From contig CAYQCE010000022.1 in assembly GCA_964415885.1 (NCBI GenBank), forward strand, positions 1-53,150: a stretch of DNA of 53,150 bases, given 5' to 3'. Below, piece by piece: positions 44,570-53,141 of this stretch. Below the pieces are notes generated by a model. That model was not told where the DNA came from. It made no database searches and worked only from the letters and a program-made list of their open reading frames with translations. Source of the DNA: CAYQCE01 sp964415885 (GTDB taxonomy: Bacteria; Zixibacteria; MSB-5A5; JAABVY01; JAHJOQ01). The position numbers and the translations under genes are program-made. The first letter of the stretch is position 1. Each line of letters starts with the position of its first letter.

Positions 44570-44586
44570 GAGTGTCCCTCCCAGCG

Positions 44587-45540
44587 TCACTTTCTGCCAG
44601 ATTGTGTGGCTGGCGTTTCTCTCTCGATCAGGTGAATGAAGACATCCTCGAGTGCAGGCAGAACCCTCTCGGCCTTCCGAACCTGTATGTTCTTTCCATT
44701 GAGCAGCTCGTAGAGTTGATCTGCCGATGTGCCCTCTTCGACGGTGACATGCAGGTTATTCCCGAATATGCTTGTGTCGATCACATATGGACTTTCCTCA
44801 AGCGCATCTGCCGCACTCAAGGGCATGTCGCACGAGATTTCTATCAGTGGATTCGGAATGTGCTTGCTCTTCAGCTCTCTCGGGCTGCCTCCCGCGACTA
44901 TTCTCCCGGCGTGCATGAGCATTATCGTGTTGCAGTATTCAGCTTCATCGAGATAGTGTGTTGTCACGAAGACTGTCTTGCCTTCCTCGGAGAGCTGATT
45001 GATGAGCTCCCAGAAGTTGCGCCTCGACACTGGGTCGACTCCGCTGGTTGGCTCATCGAGGAATACGATATCCGGGTCGTGCAATACTGCACAACCGAGT
45101 GCGAGACGTTGCTTGATCCCGCCGGGAAGACTCCCGGTCATCTTATTCTCGATTCCACGCAATTGAGCAATCTCGGCGACCCATTCGGAGCGCTCCTGGA
45201 TTTGCGCCTTCGAGAGGCCGTACGCTCCGCCGAAGAATATGATGTTCTCTCGCACCGTGAGATCGTCATAGAGCGTAAACCGCTGGGACATATAGCCGAT
45301 ATGCTCTTTCACAGACTCCGGTTCTCGATTGATATCGTAGCCGGCCACACTTGCACTACCGGATGTCGACGAGAGCAGCCCGCAGAGCATTCGAATTGTT
45401 GTGGATTTGCCGGCTCCATTGGCGCCCAGAAAACCGAATATCTCTCCACGCCTGACGCTAAAGCTGACCCTGTCGACTGCGGTGAAGTCTCCGAATGTTT
45501 TTTCGAGCTTATTTACTTCAATTGCATTTTCGGATGTCAT
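44587..45540 (-). CDS. ABC transporter ATPase (efflux)
   Basis: A 317-residue ATP-binding subunit. Walker A is GANGAGKST, the signature is LPGGIKQR (a variant of LSGGQ common in the YbhF/CcmA drug-export group), Walker B is DIVFLDEPTSGVDP and the switch His is in TTHYLDEAEYC. A C-terminal regulatory extension ends VRKAERVLPALEDVFIHLIE. It lies between the TolC gene and the permeases. A second ATPase gene lies upstream, so this is a split version of the double-ATPase YbhF design. Confidence 0.95.
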   Translation of the reverse strand: MTSENAIEVNKLEKTFGDFTAVDRVSFSVRRGEIFGFLGANGAGKSTTIRMLCGLLSSTSGSASVAGYDINREPESVKEHIGYMSQRFTLYDDLTVRENIIFFGGAYGLSKAQIQERSEWVAEIAQLRGIENKMTGSLPGGIKQRLALGCAVLHDPDIVFLDEPTSGVDPVSRRNFWELINQLSEEGKTVFVTTHYLDEAEYCNTIMLMHAGRIVAGGSPRELKSKHIPNPLIEISCDMPLSAADALEESPYVIDTSIFGNNLHVTVEEGTSADQLYELLNGKNIQVRKAERVLPALEDVFIHLIERETPATQSGRK

Positions 45541-45548
45541 TTCACCCT

Positions 45549-46883
45549 CTATCTGCCGATCGCCCGATCGAGGTTGGCGGATGCTATCTCATAATCGGCG
45601 AGGGCAGTTACGTAGTTCGTCTGTGCCTGAAGAAGCGCGACTTCCGCATCAAGGAGATCAGTATCTGAAGCGATATCTTCCTCGAAGTGGTTTCGCGTGA
45701 TACGGTAGTATTCCTCAGCCTGCTCGACTCCATCGGTGGCGACTTCTATACGCTGCGCGGCCTTCTGCAGATCAAGATAAGCCGCCGCTACCTGCAATTC
45801 GACTGACTCAGCAAGCTCGCGTGCCGCCAATTCTGCCTGAGTACTCTGAGCTTTGGCCTGGCGTGTCTCGTGGATGGTGCGTCCCCAGTTCCAGATATCA
45901 AAGCTCGCGATCACACCGACTTCCCATGAATCCTCCCAGGTATCTTCTGGTGGAAGAATCCGCTGGTTGGGTCTCGCGTACGCATAGGAGCCCGTCACGT
46001 ATATTGCCGGAAACCATCCGGCACGAGCGGCGGTGATACCTTTCTCCGCAGCCTTGTTCCGGCTTTCGGCGACGGTGAGAATCGCTCGTTCGGTGAGCGC
46101 AGTGTGTTTTAGTGCCGGAAGCTCCAATTGCAGAGAATCCGGCCCATTAAGTTCGGAGTAGATCGTGAGTCCTGTATCCAGTGGAATTCCCATGAGCTTG
46201 TTCAACTGGAGTTGTGCGAGATCGACCGCATTGCCGGCATCGATATTCTGCAACCGAATCTGCGACAGATGCGCCTCCACTTTGAGCAGGTCGGCTCGTG
46301 TCGCCAGTCCCTGCTCGATGAAGCTTCGTGTGTCTTTCAAGTGTGCCTCGATCAGCCGAATATTGTTAGCGACTGCTTTCCATATCTTCTCCGCCTTGTA
46401 CAGGCTCCAGTATGCCGTGCGAATCTCGAGTGATAGATCGAGGCTGTCGGAGCGATACTGATATCTCTCCGCATGGGAGTGCGCCAGCGCAGCCTGATAT
46501 GTCGACAGAAGCCGGAATCCGGTAAACAGCGGCTGCTGGACCATAAACGACAGGTTTCGCTGATCACGAATGTTCGGCGAAATCGTCATCGGAGAGGGGA
46601 GAGGTATTGTGGGCGGCAGCTCGATTTCGAACGGTTTCTCGTTGCTCAGTCGCATGTAGGATGCGCGCGCTGAGAGTGACGGAAGGAGATGCGTGAGAGC
46701 TTCCGATGATCTCGCACGCGCCTTTGCGGCTTCGGCCTCGGATATAGCAAGCGTTCGACTGTTCTCAATACCTATGCGTACGCATTCCTCGACGGTGAGC
46801 GAGCGATTCTGCTGATCGGCCAGACCACGAGCTGCGATTGCTGCTACCAGAATCAGTGTGACAGTGAATAAAACTCGTTTCAT
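45549..46883 (-). CDS. TolC family outer-membrane efflux protein
   Basis: A 444-residue outer-membrane channel subunit with a signal peptide (ending AARGLADQ). The two internally similar halves are typical of TolC: SLTVEECVRIGIENSRTLAI ... LPSLSARASYMR and LTERAILTVAESRNKAAEKG ... GWFPAIYVTGSY. Long helical segments rich in Ala, Glu and Gln form the tunnel. Three subunits would form the exit duct for the HlyD/ABC exporter encoded around it. The gene lies inside the operon, eight bases before the next ATPase gene. Confidence 0.94.
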   Translation of the reverse strand: MKRVLFTVTLILVAAIAARGLADQQNRSLTVEECVRIGIENSRTLAISEAEAAKARARSSEALTHLLPSLSARASYMRLSNEKPFEIELPPTIPLPSPMTISPNIRDQRNLSFMVQQPLFTGFRLLSTYQAALAHSHAERYQYRSDSLDLSLEIRTAYWSLYKAEKIWKAVANNIRLIEAHLKDTRSFIEQGLATRADLLKVEAHLSQIRLQNIDAGNAVDLAQLQLNKLMGIPLDTGLTIYSELNGPDSLQLELPALKHTALTERAILTVAESRNKAAEKGITAARAGWFPAIYVTGSYAYARPNQRILPPEDTWEDSWEVGVIASFDIWNWGRTIHETRQAKAQSTQAELAARELAESVELQVAAAYLDLQKAAQRIEVATDGVEQAEEYYRITRNHFEEDIASDTDLLDAEVALLQAQTNYVTALADYEIASANLDRAIGR

Positions 46884-46895
46884 ACGATCACCTCG

Positions 46896-47816
46896 TTATC
46901 CTGAAGTAACCATCGATATGAAGACATTCTCCAGAGACGGCTCCACCGTGCGGATGCTCTCGATTTTGAAACCACCTCCGCTTAGCTGCGATCTAATGGA
47001 GTCTATCGAAGCCCTGTCCGTATCGGCGATTAAGTTCAGACGATCCCCGAAGGCCTGGACTTCGCGGATATCTTCAAGGCCTCTGAGTAGACGATATGCA
47101 GCGCGTATATTGTCGCATACCACCTCGACAACCTGCCCTTCCATCTTCGATTTGACTACCTGCGGGGTATCGCAGATCAGGATTTTTCCCTTGTGCATGA
47201 GCGCGACTCTGCCGCAGCGTTCGGCCTCATCGAGATACGGGGTAGATACGAAGATTGTCATCCCGTCCCGCTGCAGTGCGGAGAGAATCACCCAGAAGTC
47301 GCGGCGCGAAACAGGGTCGACTCCGACAGTCGGTTCATCGAGGAATATCAGCCTGGGTCTGTGGATGAGTGTGCACGCCAGCGCGAGTTTCTGTCGCATC
47401 CCGCCGGACAGGCGGTCAGCGAGACGGTCTCCAAACTCGGTGAGACGTGTAAATTCGAGTAGCTCGTCCCGTCGCTTCCTGTAGTCTTTGACTCTGTGTA
47501 TTTCAGCGAAAAACTCGATGTTCTCGTGAACCGTGAGATCACCATAGAGGCTGAATTTCTGGGAAAGATATCCGATCTTGAGTTTGATAGACTCGATCTC
47601 GGTCAAAATACTCTTGCCGAGCACGGTGCCATCGCCGGAATCCGCATCTACAATGCCACAGAGCATGCGAATAGTGCTTGTCTTGCCCGCGCCATCCGGA
47701 CCTACGAGTCCGAACATCTCACCCTGCCCGACTCGCAGGCTGATTCCGTCGACCGCACACCCGCCATTGTAGGATTTGCGCAGATCATGAATGTCAATTG
47801 CATTGTTCTCGCTCAT
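46896..47816 (-). CDS. ABC transporter ATPase (efflux)
   Basis: A 306-residue ATPase with Walker A GPDGAGKTS, signature LSGGMRQK, Walker B RLIFLDEPTVGVDP and switch segment STPYLDEAERC. In that last segment the usual His is replaced by Pro (STPY instead of TTHY), so this site may be catalytically weak, as in asymmetric ABC pairs. The other ATPase gene in the operon keeps the His. The C-terminal part ends VRTVEPSLENVFISMVTS. It follows the HlyD gene by 19 bases. Confidence 0.94.
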   Translation of the reverse strand: MSENNAIDIHDLRKSYNGGCAVDGISLRVGQGEMFGLVGPDGAGKTSTIRMLCGIVDADSGDGTVLGKSILTEIESIKLKIGYLSQKFSLYGDLTVHENIEFFAEIHRVKDYRKRRDELLEFTRLTEFGDRLADRLSGGMRQKLALACTLIHRPRLIFLDEPTVGVDPVSRRDFWVILSALQRDGMTIFVSTPYLDEAERCGRVALMHKGKILICDTPQVVKSKMEGQVVEVVCDNIRAAYRLLRGLEDIREVQAFGDRLNLIADTDRASIDSIRSQLSGGGFKIESIRTVEPSLENVFISMVTSG

Positions 47817-47835
47817 GGCGAATCTTTTCGTCTAC

Positions 47836-48825
47836 TCACTTACCGTTCAGAACGGCATCTGCAGGCATGCCGGCCTTGAGCCTCTGCTCCGGATTCGGAA
47901 TTCTGATCTTAACTGCATAGACCAGCTTGACGCGGTCTTCCTTCGTCTGGATGTTTTTCGGGGTGAACTCAGCCTCAGGAGAAATGTATGTCACCGTGCC
48001 GGTGAATGTTCTGTCCGGGTATGAGTCCACGCTTACCTCGGCTTTCTCCCCGAGGAAGACATGCCCCAGCTCGATTTCGGAAACATAGATCGTCAGGTCG
48101 AGAGTATCGAGTTTGCTGACCGTGACCACCACGGAACCGGGACCGACAAGCTCCCCGGCCTCGAACGGGGTCTGAGTGACAGTTCCTGAGACGGGAGAGA
48201 GGATATGGCAGTCCTCTATTGCTTTGCGTAGAGCATCTCGTGCGGCTTCTGCCTGCTTCACACGGGCGCGTGCTGAATGCAGTTCCTCGGGGCGTGCGAT
48301 GTTCTCGATCCTTTTCAGCGCTTGGATGGCTGTATTGTAAGCTGCCTGTGCGACCTCGAATCTCGCAACAGCATCATCACGCTGCTTCCGGGTAACGCTC
48401 TGTTCCTCGTACAGGTTTTCCATTCGTTCTGCGTCTGCCTGTGCGACATCGAGCGATGCTCTTGCCTGGCGAACGCCTTCCTCGGCGCTCCGGATGTCCT
48501 CGATTCGTGCCCCATTGAGCAATAGTTGAAGCTGGGCCTCCGCAAGCTCGACTCCGGCATCCGCCTGCGAGAGCTGAATATCGAGTGTCTCGTGATCAAT
48601 GACCGCGAGCGTGTCGCCCAAGGTGACCAGGGCGCCATCGTCCACAGTGAGAAGAAGAAGCTCCCCCTGTGCCTTTGACGAGACGTCGATTTCGGTTGCC
48701 TCAATAGTCCCCGATGCCTCGATAGTGTCGAGATCGCCGTTCCCGCAGGATAGGTAAGGCGATGAAATGATGGCCACGAGCGTCAAGGCTCTCAGTACCC
48801 TCCTATAAATGACCGATTTTTGCAT
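47836..48825 (-). CDS. HlyD-type membrane fusion lipoprotein
   Basis: A 329-residue periplasmic adaptor with a lipobox (SSPYLSCGNG). It has a barrel-sandwich (lipoyl-like) domain, VDVSSKAQGELLLLTVDDGA opening, and a helical hairpin at about 95-190 rich in Ala and Glu. The second lipoyl half ILSPVSGTVTQTPFEAGELV and the beta-barrel ending KVRIPNPEQRLKAGMPADA are also seen; this is the YbhG/HlyD group. It bridges the ABC permeases and TolC. The ATG at 48825 follows GGGAGAG; a GTG at 48846 overlapping the TetR stop is an alternative. Confidence 0.93.
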   Translation of the reverse strand: MQKSVIYRRVLRALTLVAIISSPYLSCGNGDLDTIEASGTIEATEIDVSSKAQGELLLLTVDDGALVTLGDTLAVIDHETLDIQLSQADAGVELAEAQLQLLLNGARIEDIRSAEEGVRQARASLDVAQADAERMENLYEEQSVTRKQRDDAVARFEVAQAAYNTAIQALKRIENIARPEELHSARARVKQAEAARDALRKAIEDCHILSPVSGTVTQTPFEAGELVGPGSVVVTVSKLDTLDLTIYVSEIELGHVFLGEKAEVSVDSYPDRTFTGTVTYISPEAEFTPKNIQTKEDRVKLVYAVKIRIPNPEQRLKAGMPADAVLNGK

Positions 48826-48842
48826 TAGCCGCTCTCCCGCAT

Positions 48843-49463
48843 TCACTTGTTGTCTTGTGGCCTGTTCCTGATATATCTGTCCCTCGTCTCCGTTGACAGG
48901 ATTCCGGCGAAGAATGTATCCATGACGGCATCGAAAACCTCGCTGGTGGAGTATGGCATGTCAGCGAGCACTTCGGGGTTCATCACCGACTCGAGAAGAT
49001 TAGTGAGAATCAGAAGCAGTATAGTCGGGTCGATATCTCGTCGCACCTGCCCCGCCGAGACACCCTCGACAATCAGATCCCCAAACCTGTGTATGATATG
49101 TTTCCGTCTGAAACTCTGAATCCGCTCCCACAGATCGGGAGCATGCCGTCTGATGTCTCGCACAAGTGGCTGCTTTATGCGTGAGATTCTCGTCGCGATC
49201 AGGTTGAGCAGGAGCTCCAGCTTTCGAGGGAAATCGAGCGAGCCGTCGAGAGTGATCCCCTTGATCTGAAGTTCCGACTCAGTGGTGAATCTGTCGACTA
49301 CGGCATCGAGAATATCCCGCTTGCTCCTGAACTGCTCATACAGTGTTTTCTTGCTTATGCCGAGACCGCCGGCGATCTCGTCGGTGGTCACACTCGAGAA
49401 GCCGTATCGGAAGAATTTCTCCGAAGCGACGTCCACTATTCTGTCTCTGAGCGCATCCATCAT
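48843..49463 (-). CDS. TetR family repressor of the efflux operon
   Basis: A 206-residue regulator. The N-terminal helix-turn-helix is FFRYGFSSVTTDEIAGGLGI followed by SKKTLYEQFRSKRDIL, and the rest is helical ligand-binding domain. It is the first gene of the efflux operon, four genes of which overlap or nearly touch, so it likely represses its own promoter until an effluxed compound binds. No clear ribosome site precedes the ATG at 49463 (a second ATG is at 49460). Palindromes just upstream are candidate operators. Confidence 0.92.
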   Translation of the reverse strand: MMDALRDRIVDVASEKFFRYGFSSVTTDEIAGGLGISKKTLYEQFRSKRDILDAVVDRFTTESELQIKGITLDGSLDFPRKLELLLNLIATRISRIKQPLVRDIRRHAPDLWERIQSFRRKHIIHRFGDLIVEGVSAGQVRRDIDPTILLLILTNLLESVMNPEVLADMPYSTSEVFDAVMDTFFAGILSTETRDRYIRNRPQDNK

Positions 49464-49478
49464 TGAATTAACATCGAG

Positions 49479-49542
49479 TACTTATAAAGTATTAATAGTA
49501 CCCTAATTGTAATCTCCTATCATAAGCGCTTGTAAATACAAG
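49479..49542. promoter_or_regulatory. Candidate TetR operators
   Basis: Two perfect palindromes upstream of the tetR start: TACTT-ata-AAGTA (49479-49491) and CTTGTA-aa-TACAAG (49529-49542). The first lies within 30 bases of the start codon. They share the ACTT/TTGT-A/T core loosely. The AT-rich region is also the probable promoter. Confidence 0.4.
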
Positions 49543-50185
49543 GATATGGGAAACTATAGACGTATCATTAGTTTCCAATAACGGAGATTATGTCGTTTTG
49601 TCAAGTGTTTTTTTGTCGATTCTTTGATGCACAGACTGAGACTCCGGGATTCTTCGAGTCTCTCTTTTAAGTTGCGATTGTACGCGCACATTCTTATCAT
49701 TCTCTCGCGACTGGCAGATAATGCCCCCGTAGCTCACTTGGAGTAAGCATCGGCCTTCCGGTTCCTCGCGGAGCATTGCCCCGAAAAAAGCAGCCGCCAA
49801 ACAAGTTCGGGCATCGAGTTACGACTCAGGAATAAGGATGTTGCTGTCCTCGTCGACTGCAGCGACGCTTCCATACGGCAGTTCGCTCAAAGACTAAGTA
49901 AGACGTTCATATCCAGCAGTGCATGCATTGACGGTTTTGCCTCAAGAGCTATCACGTCGCGATATAGAGAGGAGGTCGGTATTTACAGAGTTTCAAGGTG
50001 TGCAACGACGGACAGAACGAAGGACGTCTTGGGTCTTCTTGATAGCAGAGCCATGACGGAAGCTCGGGTGCGATCTCTTCTCCTCATGGCAACTTGCGCT
50101 TGAACTGGTTGCAGTTCATAGTCATAAGCCTGACTTCGGTTACGACAATCTTGTTACGATAGCTTTCTGTATCTAAATACGCTTC
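49543..50185. other. Non-coding region with decayed fragments
   Basis: About 640 bases without an intact gene. It includes a long T run (49600-49615), a partial tRNA-Arg copy (49723-49760) and, on the minus strand at 49928-49887, a short frame MHALLDMNVLLSL then stop that looks like the beginning of a PIN-domain (VapC-type) toxin. No continuation of the PIN domain is found. The region looks like a graveyard beside an insertion boundary. Confidence 0.45.
49715..49760 (+). repeat. Partial, degenerate copy of tRNA-Arg 5' half
   Basis: Bases 49715-49736 are identical to 53060-53081, which are the last eight bases before tRNA-Arg and its first fourteen. The similarity then fades (GCATCGGCCTTC against GCATCTGCCTTC in the tRNA) and ends before the anticodon stem closes. 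There is no T arm or acceptor 3' strand, so it cannot be a working tRNA. It has the same orientation as the intact gene 3.3 kb away. Confidence 0.75.
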
Positions 50186-50755
50186 CTAAACGATAATCTC
50201 GGCTCCCGCCTCTCTCATTTCGTCCATCGCCTTCTCGCCGTTCGCTTTCGTCACCGGCCGAGTAGCCTCGGCAATCACTGCTGCCTCAAACCCCGCCTTG
50301 AGACCGTCGAGGACTGTAGCGCGGATGCAGACATCCTGCGCGAGCCCGCCGACCACAATGCGTTCGACTCGGTGTGACCGAAGTTCACGATCCAGTCCGG
50401 TCTCGTCAAAGGCAGAATACTGATCTTTATCAAATCTGACACCTTTGGTAACTTTGACAGCATCCTCGGGTAACGCCAAATCCGGATGGAACTCCGCTCC
50501 TTCGGTATCCTGGACACAATGTGGCGGCCATTTCCCGCCCTTGTCCTTGAAGCTCGGATGACCGGCCGGGTGCCAGTCACGGGAAATGAACACAGGAATC
50601 CGCAGCTCTTCGGCCGCTTTGACCCAGCGATTCAGAGTCGGGACAATTTTGTCGCCATTCTCAACCGGCACAGCCCCACCGGGGCAGAAATCATTCTGCA
50701 CATCGACTACGAGCAGGGCATCGCCTGAACTCAGCTTATCTGTAGGTTTGCTCAT
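50186..50755 (-). CDS. pncA: Nicotinamidase PncA
   Basis: A 189-residue isochorismatase-fold enzyme that hydrolyses nicotinamide to nicotinate and ammonia. The triad is visible: Asp in LLVVDVQNDFC, Lys in VKVTKG, Cys in GLAQDVCIRATVLDG. The metal site is SRDWHPAGHPSF. Length is near that of E. coli or yeast nicotinamidase. It lies 30 bases after the phosphoribosyltransferase gene, which uses its product, and is the last gene of a macrodomain-PncB-PncA operon. Confidence 0.95.
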   Translation of the reverse strand: MSKPTDKLSSGDALLVVDVQNDFCPGGAVPVENGDKIVPTLNRWVKAAEELRIPVFISRDWHPAGHPSFKDKGGKWPPHCVQDTEGAEFHPDLALPEDAVKVTKGVRFDKDQYSAFDETGLDRELRSHRVERIVVGGLAQDVCIRATVLDGLKAGFEAAVIAEATRPVTKANGEKAMDEMREAGAEIIV

Positions 50756-50785
50756 ATATATCTTTTCCGTTTGAGTGTTTATTAC

Positions 50786-52123
50786 TCACGTTCCCGATGC
50801 CTCTGAGGCGATCTGTCGTTGCGATTCTGATAGAGCATCACTAACCTTAACTTCGTATGGCTGCTCGGCTGGAGCGAGTTGGCGGATGCGCTCGGGAAGT
50901 CGGGAGAGTTGGGTAATTGCAAATGATCGAATATCCTTCAGACTTACAAAACTGTTGGGTAATCGTTCACCTTTTTGCATGACCGCAGTCAAAAGAGACC
51001 TACCGGGCAAGTCTTCGTTGGCCCTCCCAATGACATCTCGAACATCAGAGTCATCTGACTCATGCCGAAACACCTGTTTTCTACCCGGCAGAATAGGTTT
51101 GCCGGAACTAAATTTCAACCTTCCCTTACCGGCATATTCACACAGTTTGTACGCAATGTCAAGGTCCGGCGCATCGCTTGACACGCCCATCCGGGTCCCC
51201 ACACCAAACCCGTCGATCGGGGCACCATCGGCAACCAGATTCGAAATAGCATATTCGTCAAGACCGCCGCTTGCGAACACCTCGACATCTTTCAGACCGG
51301 CGTCGTCGAGCATTTTTCGCGAATCATTCGCGAGCTGTCCGAGGTCGCCCGAGTCAAGACGAATTGCCTTGACCGCAAAGTCGTCGGCTGACTCTCTGGC
51401 CAGATCAATGACATTCTGGACACCGTCGAGCGTATCGTACGTATCGACCAGCAGCGTCGTCTCGGGATACAGATCGATAAACGCGCGAAAGGCGCTCGGT
51501 TCACTTTCGTGAGCCTGAATGTAACTGTGTGCCATTGTTCCCGCGACCGGCACGCCATAGCGTCTTCCTGCCAGGACATTTGACGTCGCGGTTACACCGC
51601 CGATATAGAAAGCACGAGCGGCCTTGAGAGCGGCATCGATACCATGCATTCGGCGCGGACCGAAATCGACGACCGACCGACCATCTGCCGCGGTCACAAC
51701 TCGCTGTGCTTTCGAGGCCAGAACGGTTTGCACGTGAATCTGATTCATAACAAACGTCTCGACTATCTGCGCCACAGGCAACGGTGCAACTACCTCGATG
51801 ATCGGCTCGTTGGGGAAAATCGGTGTACCCTCACGCACTGCGTAGACATCCCCGGTAAATCGAAAGCCCTTAAGATATGTAAGAAAGTCATCGGCGAAAA
51901 TTCCAAGCGACGCAAGATAGGCGCAGTCTTCATCGCTGAATCTAACCGTTTCGAGGTAGTGCAGAATAGTATCCAGTCCGCAGGCAATGAGGTAGTTTCG
52001 GCGGTGAGGCAGACGCCGCACAAACAGGCTGAAGACAGCATCTTGCGTCAAGTGTTCGTTGTAGTATGCCTGCATCATGGTGAGTTCGTACAGATCGGTA
52101 AAAAGTGCCAGTTCACGTTTCAT
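50786..52123 (-). CDS. pncB: Nicotinate phosphoribosyltransferase PncB
   Basis: A 445-residue enzyme converting nicotinate, PRPP and ATP to nicotinate mononucleotide in NAD salvage. The N-terminus LALFTDLYELTMMQAYY is diagnostic, with RRLPHRRNYLIACGLD, FGPRRMHGIDAALKAARAFY, the GTMAHSYIQAHE segment and VDTYDTLDGVQN. The start ATG follows GGGAGA and overlaps the end of the macrodomain gene by eleven bases, indicating coupled translation. The NAPRTase reading is favoured over NAMPT by motif and by the nicotinamidase next to it. Confidence 0.95.
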   Translation of the reverse strand: MKRELALFTDLYELTMMQAYYNEHLTQDAVFSLFVRRLPHRRNYLIACGLDTILHYLETVRFSDEDCAYLASLGIFADDFLTYLKGFRFTGDVYAVREGTPIFPNEPIIEVVAPLPVAQIVETFVMNQIHVQTVLASKAQRVVTAADGRSVVDFGPRRMHGIDAALKAARAFYIGGVTATSNVLAGRRYGVPVAGTMAHSYIQAHESEPSAFRAFIDLYPETTLLVDTYDTLDGVQNVIDLARESADDFAVKAIRLDSGDLGQLANDSRKMLDDAGLKDVEVFASGGLDEYAISNLVADGAPIDGFGVGTRMGVSSDAPDLDIAYKLCEYAGKGRLKFSSGKPILPGRKQVFRHESDDSDVRDVIGRANEDLPGRSLLTAVMQKGERLPNSFVSLKDIRSFAITQLSRLPERIRQLAPAEQPYEVKVSDALSESQRQIASEASGT

Positions 52124-52661
52124 GGGGTCTCCCGTCTGCTTCCATGAGTACTTTACGATGGATATCCAAGTCCGATTTGGAGTACAAGACCATACGGATA
52201 TGCCTGATATGGCTCAGTTCCGATGTCGTGTATAGAATCGTATGAATGGCGATTTGTGCAGCCGGCTCAACAGGATAGCCGAATGCACCGGTTGATATTG
52301 CCGGGAAGGCAATTGATCGCAATCGGTGTTCATCCGCAAGGTGCAGGGCGTTTCGATAGCAGTCGGCGAGCAGCTTGTCAGAGGGTTCATCTTGTCCATA
52401 GACAGGTCCGAGACAATGGATCACGTATTTATTCGGCAGCTCGTGGGCCGATGTAATGACCGCCTGTCCCGGTCGAACGGGTACCAGTGGTCGGCACTCT
52501 TCTTTCAGTCCCGGTCCGGCAGTGCGATGAATGGCTCCGGCGACACCCCCGCCAATCCGAAGCTGGGCGTTAGCGGCATTGACAATCGCGTCAATATCAG
52601 GTTGATCGGCAATGTCACCATAGCAACATTCAATTGAAATGTCTTGCTTCCGCACGACCAT
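52113..52661 (-). CDS. MacroD-type macrodomain protein
   Basis: A 182-residue single macrodomain. The ADP-ribose-binding signatures are complete: IDAIVNAANAQLRIGGGVAG with the catalytic-type Asn/Gly loop, and IAFPAISTGAFGYPVEPAAQ around the distal ribose. Relatives remove O-acetyl groups from O-acetyl-ADP-ribose or ADP-ribose from proteins. It is the first gene of the operon with pncB and pncA. The combination suggests handling of ADP-ribose products and nicotinamide from NAD-consuming enzymes such as sirtuins; this is inference. Confidence 0.93.
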   Translation of the reverse strand: MVVRKQDISIECCYGDIADQPDIDAIVNAANAQLRIGGGVAGAIHRTAGPGLKEECRPLVPVRPGQAVITSAHELPNKYVIHCLGPVYGQDEPSDKLLADCYRNALHLADEHRLRSIAFPAISTGAFGYPVEPAAQIAIHTILYTTSELSHIRHIRMVLYSKSDLDIHRKVLMEADGRPHET

Positions 52662-53067
52662 AGTGATTGGCGCTTCCGGTGTTGGATTCCATCATCGGCA
52701 GCACTTCAAATGCGTGCGGCCCGTTTGTTTACCTCAATAAATGCAACAACGCTACCAGCATCATGTTTCCGCTTTCCTTGGCATTTACATGAGAGAAGCA
52801 CACCGACGAGAGGAGTTGATGCGCCTTATGCCTCGGCCTAATGACCCGTCAATCAACGACAATGACCAATGCGCAACAATGACAGGTCAAGTTTCTTGTT
52901 GAAAGTGAGAAGCTTTTTTGCTTATTTAGATTCCAATGATGAGACGTATTAGATCATATGACGTTCTGAGAATCACGTTATCAGTGATGGACACCTCGAA
53001 GAACTGGGCCTCTGATTTTTCGCGTCTCTGGCGAAATTGCGCACAATGTTGTGCGGCAACAGATAAT
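52662..53067. other. Intergenic region before tRNA-Arg
   Basis: No gene is seen. GCACAA-tg-TTGTGC (53041-53054) is a palindrome 14 bases before the tRNA, and a TTTCGC...GCGAAA hairpin lies near 53018-53035. Promoters of the leftward macrodomain operon and the rightward tRNA must be here but neither is clear. Confidence 0.4.
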
Positions 53068-53141
53068 GCCCCCGTAGCTCATCCGGATAGAGCATCTGCC
53101 TTCTAAGCAGAGGGTAGCAGGTTCGAGTCCTGCCGGGGGTA
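53068..53141 (+). tRNA. tRNA-Arg (anticodon TCT)
   Basis: A 74-nt cloverleaf: acceptor GCCCCCG / CGGGGGT (first pair G-U), D arm TAGCTC...GAGCA, anticodon arm TCTGC-CTTCTAA-GCAGA with TCT, T arm GCAGG-TTCGAGT-CCTGC, discriminator A. CCA is not encoded. Confidence 0.95.

Noticed and set aside
44572..45594. Plus-strand frame of 340 codons opposite the ABC ATPase
   Set aside because: Antisense shadow of a clear ATPase; no ribosome site or recognisable domain.
49887..49928. PIN-domain (VapC) toxin start on the minus strand
   Set aside because: Only 13 codons before a stop and no continuation in any frame; at most debris.
788..53141. Genome-wide reassignment of TGA to Trp or Gly as an explanation for the barrel gene
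   Set aside because: Many genes here end at TGA with normal family length (cyclase, NagZ, AnmK, SpoIID, TetR), and ATGA overlaps are used for coupling.
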